The notes beneath the pieces were generated by a model. That model had not been told where the DNA came from and did no database searches. It was given only the letters and a program-made list of their open reading frames with translations. A stretch of DNA of 39,774 bases from the NCBI GenBank assembly GCA_028727105.1, contig JAQYOU010000029.1:1-39774 (forward strand), given 5' to 3'. This document shows, piece after piece, positions 17,100 to 26,100 of this stretch (position 1 is its first letter; every line of letters begins with the position of its first letter). A program made the translations under genes and the position numbers. This stretch comes from a bacterium. GTDB taxonomy: Bacteria > Bacillota > Clostridia > Lachnospirales > Lachnospiraceae.

Positions 17100-17170
17100 G
17101 AATGTGCCTTGGCACATTCTCGCGCCGAGCACGGTTGCATAGCAACATTTTCCATACGTGCGAGTGCGCA
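17100..17170 (+). repeat. Structured 3'-UTR element B (after pyrG)
   Basis: Starts 11 nt after the pyrG stop, in gene orientation. P1 is GAATGTGCC-TT-GGCACATTC (17100-17119). It is followed by CGCGCC, P2 GCACG/CGTGC (17129-17133 with 17157-17161), P3 GTTGC-ATA-GCAAC (17134-17146), the linker ATTTTCCAT (17147-17155) and TGCGCA (17165-17170). Layout, loop sizes, linker and end motif equal those of element A after glnA, while the stems differ by paired changes. Confidence 0.6.
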
Positions 17171-17183
17171 TCCTGCCGGAGGC

Positions 17184-17248
17184 TTTTGTCGTATAGGAGA
17201 CGAAGTTTCCTATACGACAAAAAAAGCGCTGCACGCAGCGCTTTTTTT
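17184..17248. terminator. Double bidirectional terminator between pyrG and the giant genes
   Basis: Hairpin 1 pairs TTTTGTCGTATAGGA (17184-17198) with its perfect complement at 17208-17222. Hairpin 2 is a 13-bp stem AAAAAAAGCGCTG / CAGCGCTTTTTTT (17219-17248) with a CACG loop. A- and T-runs on both sides allow termination of both convergent transcripts. Confidence 0.9.
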
Positions 17249-17275
17249 GTTTCGGCAGTCCTTCAGCAAATACTT

Positions 17276-20200
17276 CTAGATCGTATTGTTCATTGCCTTT
17301 CTGTATTTATTTGCTGATTTTCCCAGACGGAAGAGAGATGCCATCACGTTATTTTCAATTACATCTCCCATAGTCTCAAAGAAAGTCTTCGGTCTGCTAT
17401 TCAGATGGCTATCGTTGCTCACCTTGCTCAGATCTGCAACGATCGCCCGGTGATACAGCCTTAAAAAGCGATCCTCCGCTTCCCGCATCTGATCCTGATC
17501 CAGCTGCTGTGACTGCGCCTGACGCAGATCAGTGTAGGCTTCCTGAAGCTCTGCACCCAGATCCTCCATATTTTGAAACATAAGAGTCAGCATACTGTCC
17601 ATCTTTTGCGCATAATCCGGATCTCTCAGCTTTTCGCGGACTTCTGCCAATTCATAATTCAAAACATGATCATCATGGGCTTTGCAGTAGGCAGTGTACG
17701 CATTCTCCTTCAGCTGTGCCAGCTGCTCCGGCGTCGGCGGATTGGGATTGTCAGATTTATATGCTTCAACCAGCGCGTCAAAGGCATCCGTATATCCCTT
17801 GAGTCCGGCGTTTGCCCGTTCCATCAGCTGATCCAAATATTGAAACAGCTCCTTCCTCTGTTGTTCACAGTCTTCTTCCTTGATCATCTTCTCGTAAATA
17901 CCGTTCTTCGCATTATCGATATATTCCTTAGCCTCGCGCGACATGTACATGCCAAGATCCTTCAGGTTCGATTCCAGACCATCCTCCAAAAGCTGCGTTT
18001 GCTTCGCCTTTACCATTGCGTCACCCATAGGTCCCAAATTATTTTTGATAAAATCAGCCATAAAAGTCATCTGTTTTAGCGGGGTAAGGTATCGACTCAT
18101 AAAAGGGGCTTTTCGTGCAGCCTCGGTAAAATCAGCCTCTGCTATGAATCTCTCCCGATCTGCAAGAGATAGGATCGCACCGTTTGCCTGCTTTGCAGAC
18201 AACTTATCATTCATCAAATAGCCGACTGCCCGTTTCTCCGCAACCGCATTCAGTGCATCGAGGTCCTGTCTCATATCCTCAATCAGATCATTCATTTCAT
18301 CCAACGCATTCTGAAGACGGATCTGGCACTGTGAAAAGTTGAAGATGGAGGAGGGAACCTCGATTCCCAGCTCCTGCGCCTTGAGAAGTGCCACCGCGAT
18401 CCGCTGCCCGGCACTCTCCTGATTACCCATTCGAAACACCTTTGTCAGCGTCTCCCTGAGATCCTTCTCCTTTTCCTTATACAGCTTTTCGCTGGTATGC
18501 TCCAGCAGATTGTGCAGACCCTTTTGAAAATCATCCGCAAAGCCATATGCTGCAGCAGCCACCATCCGCGTCAGTTCTGCCTGCTGCTTTTCTGTCAGCG
18601 TTGTGGCGTTTCCAAAATCAATAACCGTCAGTCCGTCATCATCGATCAGCATATTGCCGGCATGCAGATCTCCATGATAAAAGCCCTGTCCAAAAATACC
18701 CTCTGTCACCCACTGCTCCACAAGATCTGCCAGGTAAACCTGACGCTTGGTCAGCTGTTCCAGCTTCTTTGCAAGTGTATCCCTGTCCATTTTGATCTTA
18801 TACATCTGCTCCGGTGCAACGTTCAGCTTCGGATATGTTTTGTTACCCTCTCTGGCCATTGCAACACTGCCATCTTCATTATGTTCATAGAGACTGTTCA
18901 TCATTTCATTCTTCATCTGATGAAGCTCATCCATATATTTATCAATGGTCGTTCCGGGAGCCTTTTCCAGCGCAAGGGCATTGACGGTGGGCTCGATCAG
19001 GGGATTTACCTTCATGGACTGCACCATGGTCGTCTTCTTATCATAAACCTTTCCCATCTCCACATTCTGTGCCTCGAAGGAAAGATCCAATTCCTCTGAA
19101 ATACGCAGGAGCTGTCCCTCATAGGTGGCCTTCATGCCGTGATTTTCATCCGTCTGGTCCGCACAGCGAATCATGATCTCTCTCTCTCGCTCCATACGGT
19201 TGCGCACATCCGGGCGCAGCAGCTTCACAACCACTTCGTTTCCCTCTTCCGGCATACCCGGTCCGTAAATCCTGCACATAAATGCCTGACCGACAGATGC
19301 AGCTCCCAGTGCCCGTGTCACTTCCATTCGTGTCACCTTTCCATGGGAGCGCTCCACCATGCCCTGCAGCTGTGCCTGTACGATCTCATCCGGTATCGGC
19401 GCAAGATTTGATTTCATATCCTTTAACGCGCCTTTGAGCATCTCGGGCATTGCCTCCAGAGGAAGACCCTGCAGCATCTTCTGAAGCAGCGGTCCGGCTC
19501 CTTTTAAAACTCCGGACAGATAGTTCCCCAGCTCCTGCTCCTCTCGTGCCTGTTTCTCCGCTTCTGTTGTATCTGCCGCAGGTTCCACGTGGGGTTTTGC
19601 ATTTCGCAGTGCGGAAGCAAACATCGCTCTCTGATCCATCAAAGGCACTTCCTTGAAATAATTTTCCAACACGATCCGGATAAATTTACCCTGTCCACTG
19701 GAGCCCTGTGCCGATTGCTGCATGATCTTGTTCAGTTTTCCGACCGATTCCTGTGTCAGCTGCTTTCTTTTGTCTTCCAATTCAGCCAGTTTCTTCTGCT
19801 CCTCCTCCGGCAGTTTCTCGCGTTTTACTGTCTTTAGCTTCTCATAGAAGGGTCGCAGCTGCTCGATCACACCCTTCAGTTCATCCTCCGCACGGGTATC
19901 ATCCAACAGGTTCGGCGCCTTTTTGTCGGTCTCTCCTCCGCCAAACACGGTACTCACGGATTCTGAGATCTTTGACTGCATCGCCTCGATATTATCCTTT
20001 ACCATTGTATCGATCTGGCTGTCAATATCCTCCAGATTTCCCTGAACGGCCCTCGTCTGCAGCGCAAGAAGGATCACTCCGCGGATCTGCTTATCCGTCA
20101 TATGAGCGGCGGCTTTCTGAAAGACAAAGGAGCCCACGATCTTCTCCAAGGAATCGTGAACGATATTTCTCATCTTCTGCTGCACCTCTGCATCTCCGGG

Positions 20201-23095
20201 GAATGGCATCCGAAGGAGCATGGCATCGATCTGTCCCGGGTTTCTGACGATCTGCACCAGCGTATCCACATGCTTTTCCAGCATCAGCTTCACCCGCATA
20301 CCGGGCTGTTCCATGGTGTTGTCTGCCTTCCAGGTCTCCTGCGAAAAGATCAGATCCGAAACAAGAGCCTTCACCGCTTCTTCTTCCCCGGACCATTCGT
20401 TTGCGTTCTGCTGCTCACCGGACTGCCGCTTGCGTACCTCCCGCCGGGGCATATGCACACGGACACCATTGATCCCCAGCTCTTTCTCCTGCTCCTTCAT
20501 CTTTGCATTCATTTTCAGCAGTTCCAGCGTCTCGTCACCATTGATGCGTGCCTTGTTTTCAATCTTTTCGATGTTGGTGACCACCGCATCCGCCGTCATC
20601 CGTCCTGCCAGCAGGTTGGAAGCGTAGGTCTGTACCTGCTTTGCCGGTACGTTGTTAAAAAAGTCACTGGGCTTTCCCGTTTTCTGGGTCAGCACCTTCA
20701 GGCAGAGTTTTCTTGACCGGATCCAATCTGCCATATTCTCCTCATCGGGCTCCAATCCGTCTATGATCTCTTTCGCCCGCTGCCGTCCGTACACTTCCTC
20801 ATGTCCTATGACATCTGTCTCCAGGGAATCCGCAATGATAGCCGCATTTGCCGGGAGTGTCAGCATTTTTCCATCGATCTCCAGCTGTAATATCTGGCTG
20901 TCTTTCTGATGAAGCTTGAGGGAAACACCCGACATCCGGATTTCTTTCTCAATATCTCCTCCGGCTGCTGCAAAGTCGCGCAGCGTTTGATGCAATTGCC
21001 GGTATTCCCGCAATTGGGCAGTTGATTTCTTTTTCAAAAATGCTGACGGGCTGTCTGCTAACAGGAATACCGATGCGATCTTACGTGCTTCCGGCTCCAG
21101 CATATCCAATTCATACCGGATGTTCCGGCTCGTCATCTGCTCCTGTTCTTCCGGTTCCGGTTCCTCCTGCTGCCGCTCCCTCTGCAGCAGCTCTGCCGGA
21201 CATGTCATTCCATCTGCCAGTTTCTTTACCTCTCTGGAAAAAGAAAAGTTATCTTTCTCAATTACTCTATCCAGCGCCTCGAGCCCTTTGGCAAACCGCG
21301 TTCCCTCCAGCTGTGCTGCCACATGCCGTATTGCTTCCACCTGTGCTCTGTTGCGATAGGATGTTGTGAGCCGATCGAGCTCTGTGGCAAGCGCGACCAT
21401 CTGTGACGCTTCCTCCACCGAAAGTCCCTCGTGAAGCCCCTTTGACTGCCATTCATCGAGCTGCTGCAGCTTCTCGCACAGCTCTTTTAATCCCTCTGTT
21501 CCAAGGCGGGTTTTTTTCAGATCACTCTGCAATGTGCTGTTCTTTGCCAGGCGCGCTTCCACTTCCTCCTGCAGTCCACCAGAGCCACCCGATGACAGGT
21601 CTGTAAATCGCGTTTTATCATAGGATGCCTTCAAGTTTTTTGTGAAGGCAAGCGCTACGTCTGTGACTTTTTTCTCCAGCTCATACTCTGCAACCGCACG
21701 GCCAGCCTCCGTAGTGGCTGCCACCAGATGAATGACCCTGGCTGCGATGCTATAATCCGAGGTATAGCCCTGCTCCACCATCTCAAGTCCGTTATCCCTG
21801 CCACCGGTCAAGTGCACGATCTGTGTACGGCAGCTACTGAGTGCAGCATAAATCTGATCCCGCAAAAGCGACAGATTGCCCTTTACCAGACGATCCATCT
21901 GACGCGTAGTCAGTTCCGGGATCGTTTTATCTTTATCGTACTCACGGGCTCGCGCCAGCAGGCTGTTGATCTCCTCTTTGAATTGCTTTTCTCTCTCGCT
22001 TGTGGTGAAGGAACGCTCATAGGCATTCGCTTTCGCTCCGATCATCCCATTTGCCTTTTTTGCCAGCGCATATTTGATCGGATCCTCCTTGGATCCCCGG
22101 TGGAGCGTCCGCGCAACAACGGATGAGCGCATGTTCACAAGGGCGATCACATCATGAATCGCCTGACGGGATAAGGGCAGCGCCTTTTCCGCAGTCATGT
22201 CGACACCCAGGGTCGTCCGCATGCGCTCAAACAGCTCCGGCGTCAGCTCACCGCCCAGCCGCTGCATGGCAATCGAGAAGAAGCGCTGACGCACCAGATA
22301 ATTTTGCAGGGAAGCCTCTCCTTTCGACCGTGAAAGCATGCCGTTATTGATGATCTTTAATTCCCCGCCGGAAAACTCCACCTGTCCCCGGTTGTGTGTG
22401 CCGAGCACCGCCACAAAATCATTGTAGGTCAGTGCATTGATGCTTCCCTCGCTGCGGGTTTCCTTTGACCTCTCCCCGGTTTCCTGTCCTTTTTCCAGCA
22501 GATCCCTGACACTGTGAGCATCCGCAAACTGTTCTCCCGCCTGGATCCGCTTCTTTGCCTCAGCCAGCCAGCCGGCTTCCCGGCGCAGCTGAGCCAGCGT
22601 ATCCATCACCAGCTGCTTGCGCTCCTTTCCGGTCTGAAACGTCGGATTCTTGTTGTCACAGTAATACTGGCAATGGGAGATCGCCAGCAGATAAGCGTCC
22701 TCCACTTTCTCAATATTCGCTACGCTGGTGGAATCCGCCTGTGCCTGTGCCAGCTGCTGCTCCAGCACTTCGATGCTGCTTTTGACGTTCGTCATCTCCT
22801 CGCTGTCACCGGAAGTCTTTTTGCTGTTTAGCAGTACATGGGACAGATTTCGTCCCTGGATCGCCTGCAGGCGATACTTCTTACTGTCTTCCAGCCGAAG
22901 CTCCACCGGCGGAACATGCAGTGCCTGATCGATCAGCTTCATATCCTGCCTGGTCTGTTCCACGCTGTAAAACTGTCTGTCATAGCCCTGTGTGTCCTTT
23001 TCCATATTCCGCGCTACACGGGTCTCCTGTGTCAGGATCTGGTCTACCCGTTCTTTTGTGATCTGCTGGTTCATATTTTTATGTTGGATCGACAT
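17276..23095 (-). CDS. Giant protein (1939 aa) with UbiB/ABC1-like atypical kinase domain
   Basis: About residues 1240-1540 match the UbiB/ABC1/ADCK fold: an Ala-rich loop GAASVGQAF (about 1265), the putative lysine in VVVKLLRP (about 1290), EELDLSFEAQN (about 1330), catalytic HGDLHAGN (about 1475) and metal-binding DFG (about 1495). The KxGQ motif normally just before the domain is degenerate (MKSNLAPIPDE). The other roughly 1,600 residues are charged, Gln/Glu-rich and mainly helical; I do not recognise them. No signal peptide or membrane helix is visible, unlike most UbiB proteins, which are near 550 aa. The ATG follows GGGAGG. It lies 52 bp after a calpain-like gene with no terminator between, so they probably form one transcript. 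The substrate is unknown. Confidence 0.85.
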   Translation of the reverse strand: MSIQHKNMNQQITKERVDQILTQETRVARNMEKDTQGYDRQFYSVEQTRQDMKLIDQALHVPPVELRLEDSKKYRLQAIQGRNLSHVLLNSKKTSGDSEEMTNVKSSIEVLEQQLAQAQADSTSVANIEKVEDAYLLAISHCQYYCDNKNPTFQTGKERKQLVMDTLAQLRREAGWLAEAKKRIQAGEQFADAHSVRDLLEKGQETGERSKETRSEGSINALTYNDFVAVLGTHNRGQVEFSGGELKIINNGMLSRSKGEASLQNYLVRQRFFSIAMQRLGGELTPELFERMRTTLGVDMTAEKALPLSRQAIHDVIALVNMRSSVVARTLHRGSKEDPIKYALAKKANGMIGAKANAYERSFTTSEREKQFKEEINSLLARAREYDKDKTIPELTTRQMDRLVKGNLSLLRDQIYAALSSCRTQIVHLTGGRDNGLEMVEQGYTSDYSIAARVIHLVAATTEAGRAVAEYELEKKVTDVALAFTKNLKASYDKTRFTDLSSGGSGGLQEEVEARLAKNSTLQSDLKKTRLGTEGLKELCEKLQQLDEWQSKGLHEGLSVEEASQMVALATELDRLTTSYRNRAQVEAIRHVAAQLEGTRFAKGLEALDRVIEKDNFSFSREVKKLADGMTCPAELLQRERQQEEPEPEEQEQMTSRNIRYELDMLEPEARKIASVFLLADSPSAFLKKKSTAQLREYRQLHQTLRDFAAAGGDIEKEIRMSGVSLKLHQKDSQILQLEIDGKMLTLPANAAIIADSLETDVIGHEEVYGRQRAKEIIDGLEPDEENMADWIRSRKLCLKVLTQKTGKPSDFFNNVPAKQVQTYASNLLAGRMTADAVVTNIEKIENKARINGDETLELLKMNAKMKEQEKELGINGVRVHMPRREVRKRQSGEQQNANEWSGEEEAVKALVSDLIFSQETWKADNTMEQPGMRVKLMLEKHVDTLVQIVRNPGQIDAMLLRMPFPGDAEVQQKMRNIVHDSLEKIVGSFVFQKAAAHMTDKQIRGVILLALQTRAVQGNLEDIDSQIDTMVKDNIEAMQSKISESVSTVFGGGETDKKAPNLLDDTRAEDELKGVIEQLRPFYEKLKTVKREKLPEEEQKKLAELEDKRKQLTQESVGKLNKIMQQSAQGSSGQGKFIRIVLENYFKEVPLMDQRAMFASALRNAKPHVEPAADTTEAEKQAREEQELGNYLSGVLKGAGPLLQKMLQGLPLEAMPEMLKGALKDMKSNLAPIPDEIVQAQLQGMVERSHGKVTRMEVTRALGAASVGQAFMCRIYGPGMPEEGNEVVVKLLRPDVRNRMEREREIMIRCADQTDENHGMKATYEGQLLRISEELDLSFEAQNVEMGKVYDKKTTMVQSMKVNPLIEPTVNALALEKAPGTTIDKYMDELHQMKNEMMNSLYEHNEDGSVAMAREGNKTYPKLNVAPEQMYKIKMDRDTLAKKLEQLTKRQVYLADLVEQWVTEGIFGQGFYHGDLHAGNMLIDDDGLTVIDFGNATTLTEKQQAELTRMVAAAAYGFADDFQKGLHNLLEHTSEKLYKEKEKDLRETLTKVFRMGNQESAGQRIAVALLKAQELGIEVPSSIFNFSQCQIRLQNALDEMNDLIEDMRQDLDALNAVAEKRAVGYLMNDKLSAKQANGAILSLADRERFIAEADFTEAARKAPFMSRYLTPLKQMTFMADFIKNNLGPMGDAMVKAKQTQLLEDGLESNLKDLGMYMSREAKEYIDNAKNGIYEKMIKEEDCEQQRKELFQYLDQLMERANAGLKGYTDAFDALVEAYKSDNPNPPTPEQLAQLKENAYTAYCKAHDDHVLNYELAEVREKLRDPDYAQKMDSMLTLMFQNMEDLGAELQEAYTDLRQAQSQQLDQDQMREAEDRFLRLYHRAIVADLSKVSNDSHLNSRPKTFFETMGDVIENNVMASLFRLGKSANKYRKAMNNTI

Positions 23096-23147
23096 ACAAT
23101 TTCCTCCCTCTACTGTTCTGTTGTAATGATGTTCTGTCTGCTGTCAC

Positions 23148-26100
23148 TCAGCGGTAATCCGGAATCTGTGTATACTCCGGCTTGATCAGATAAGCGCCGG
23201 ACAGCTGGTCGTAGATCTCCTGGGCCTCGATCCAGGAAGTGCCCCTGAAACCACCGCGGACTGTTTCCTCCCTGGTGCTCTGCAAATGCCTGTTTGCGTT
23301 CTGTCCGGTAAATACACTGCCAAATCCGTCACTGCTCCTATCCACCTTTTTGCCTTTTTTGGTATACTCCGTATTATAAATATTGAATGGATCACGCATA
23401 AGGAAAAACCATTTGCCCTCATGCTCCTTTACATCCAGGATGCTGACACAATGCGGTATAGACACGGACACGCAGCCGCCCTCCTCAATACACCGACGGA
23501 ACTTCAAAATAGTTTTCATGACCGGAAAAGAATATTGTCCGCTCCGGGCATACAGCATCCGGTGGTCGATCTTTGACAGACCATCAGGACCGACGGTAGT
23601 CTCTTCCCTCTTAAGCGGCATCTGATGCCCGGCAAAGGGCAGTTCTTCTCCATCCATCATCCGCTTCAGATTAATACGCACGATTGACCAGTAATGACCG
23701 ATTATCATATGCATGTCCCGGTCGTCAAGCTTCGTATCATCCGGAAGATTTCTTGCACTCCGCCATATACTGGCTAGCTGTTCCCGACATCCTTCTGAAC
23801 TCATATACTCGTAAAAGCTCGCATAGCTGATCGCGCAGGCCTGTTTCTCCTTCTTCTCGTATGAGATCGGAAAACCATTCAGCAGCATCTCAAGAATCGC
23901 GGCTTCCCTCTCCGAGAGCCCTGCCACCATGCCGCTGCATAAGTCCAGATCCAGCATTTCGCCAGGCACGATCTCTTCTTTATAGGGAACGCTTTCGGGC
24001 AGGTGACCGGTCAGATGTGCCACTGCCTGATGGATCTGTCCCATGGTCAGTTCGTCCGGCACATTATAGAGTCTGTCTCCACGCACCTCCATGACATTGC
24101 GGGTGTTGTAACCGCCCAGGGCATAGGCCTTTTCCAGCAGCTGCACCCAGGGACAATCACTGGCATTGCCCCAGCCTGTCTCGTAGTGCTTGCGCAGCTT
24201 AAAATATGCCGGCTGAAAGTGCACTCCTTCGTTCCAGAGATCTTCCTTATAGCTCACGTTATTTCCCTTGGCATCCACGGCTGAAAACAGGCGCACGATC
24301 ACGTCCCCGTTTCCCAGATCCTGAAACATGCTGCGGATAAACGCCGGATTGGTCTTCACCACAGAGCCGATGGCGGACACCAGCCAGCAGTCGCCAATGG
24401 TGCTCTGTCGGACATCGTTGATATTCGGCTCGTGTAAAAAGAGCGGAATGTCCTGAATATTGCTTTCTTCGATATTACTGCTGTAAGTCGTATCCTCTAC
24501 ATAGGCAACCGTCTTGTCTCTGATCAGCTGATATTCCTCCGCAGACATGGTATCCGCCAGCGTTCCCCGCAGGTTCTGATCCAGCAGGTTCTGCATTTGA
24601 TGCAGCAGCTGCAATGCGTTCTGTATCTTCGGCGACTGCACGGTACCCTCGTGATTCCCCCGATAGATGGCGGCCTGCTTTTGGAAGGTATCCAGAAATG
24701 CCATTTCCATCTCTGTCGTATCCGTATTGACAATCCCCTCGATCCCACTGTAGCAGTTGATTGCCTCAATCGCGCGCAGAAATGTATCATCCGCAAAGTC
24801 ATAGTCGCCGGACGCTTCATTTATGGCATTGATCATTTCCCTGATCCTGATCTTGAGCGGGCTGCTGTAATATTTGCGCAATTCGACCTTGGGCGCATAT
24901 TCCCCGTCTCCGCGCCCCCAGTCATTCAGCACGGACTGCCGGTCCTGCATGTCAGCGAAGGTCCTCAGATACATATTCTGCGCCTGCTGATAGCACACGG
25001 CGCCATGGTTCATCGTACGCTTTTTACGCAAAAGCCAGCTGAAAAAATGCAGCGGTTTCCCAAGTCCGTTGCCAATATAATCGGTAAATACGGTATGCTT
25101 GACTGCTTCTCCTTTTCTTGCGCTTGCGATCCATTCCCTGCCAACGGCATTCTGCACACGGGTGCGGATCTCCAGATCCCGCAACTCTGCTGCCTTCCTA
25201 TCTTCCATGGATGCTGCCTGCAGTTTGGACTGGACACTGCGGTTCTGCTCCATCAGGTTATTCGCCATGCTCTGCATCTCTTTGGGAGTCAGCGCCGACT
25301 GCATTTCTCCCTCCGTACCGCAAAATGTCACACGATCCAGGCCTTCCAGATGCGCCTGACTCAGCATGATCCCCTGGGCGATCCGAAACAGCGACGTGAT
25401 ACAAGTCATCTGTTCCTCCATGCTTCCCAGCAGCTCCAGATCCGCCGCTGCCAGCGCATCTCCCTTCAGCTGTTTCATCAGCGCATCCTTCAGTCCGCTC
25501 ACTTTCAGATGTTTCTTCAGAAAGCTCGCCATGAGGGCACACTGCTCCAATTCGCTCCGGTGCTCCAGCAGGCAGCTGTCCGAAAACGTTCCCTCTGCTT
25601 CCAGCACATGCATGATCCCGTCATAACGTCCATGGAACCGGCGCAGCAGATTCAACGCCGCTTCGGTCACCTCCTCGGTCAGTTCCGCTTCTTTGCCGGC
25701 ATCTGTATGATCGTTCAATGTCCGGATCCGCTGCGCGTCCTTTCGCAGGGTATCCTCCAGCCCCGGTACCTCCTGTCCTTCTTTGGGAAGCTCGATAAAT
25801 GACAATGCGCTGCTATACAGCGTAGAGTACAACAGAGCTTCCGGCAGCGCCTCCTGGCGCCCTGTCAAAAACTCCCGTTTTTTCTCGATCAGGCGCAGTC
25901 CGCTGCCAAGCTCCTCCTTGATCCTTTGGCGGGTATCGTTTTCTGTTTCCATGGAAGCACGATACAGACCGGTGCATGCAGTTCTTCTCTCCTCAAACTG
26001 CTGTTCCAGTTCCCGTCTGGTGATCTCATCCTCCCTGGTGCGCCCATAGGTGTCCAGATGGTGCATCCGTACATACAGCGTAAAGGTTTCCTCCAGGACA

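Noticed and set aside
24597-25802. 401-codon plus-strand open frame inside the calpain-like gene
   Set aside because: Antisense to a continuous 1397-codon gene; His/Cys/Leu-rich composition typical of shadow frames.
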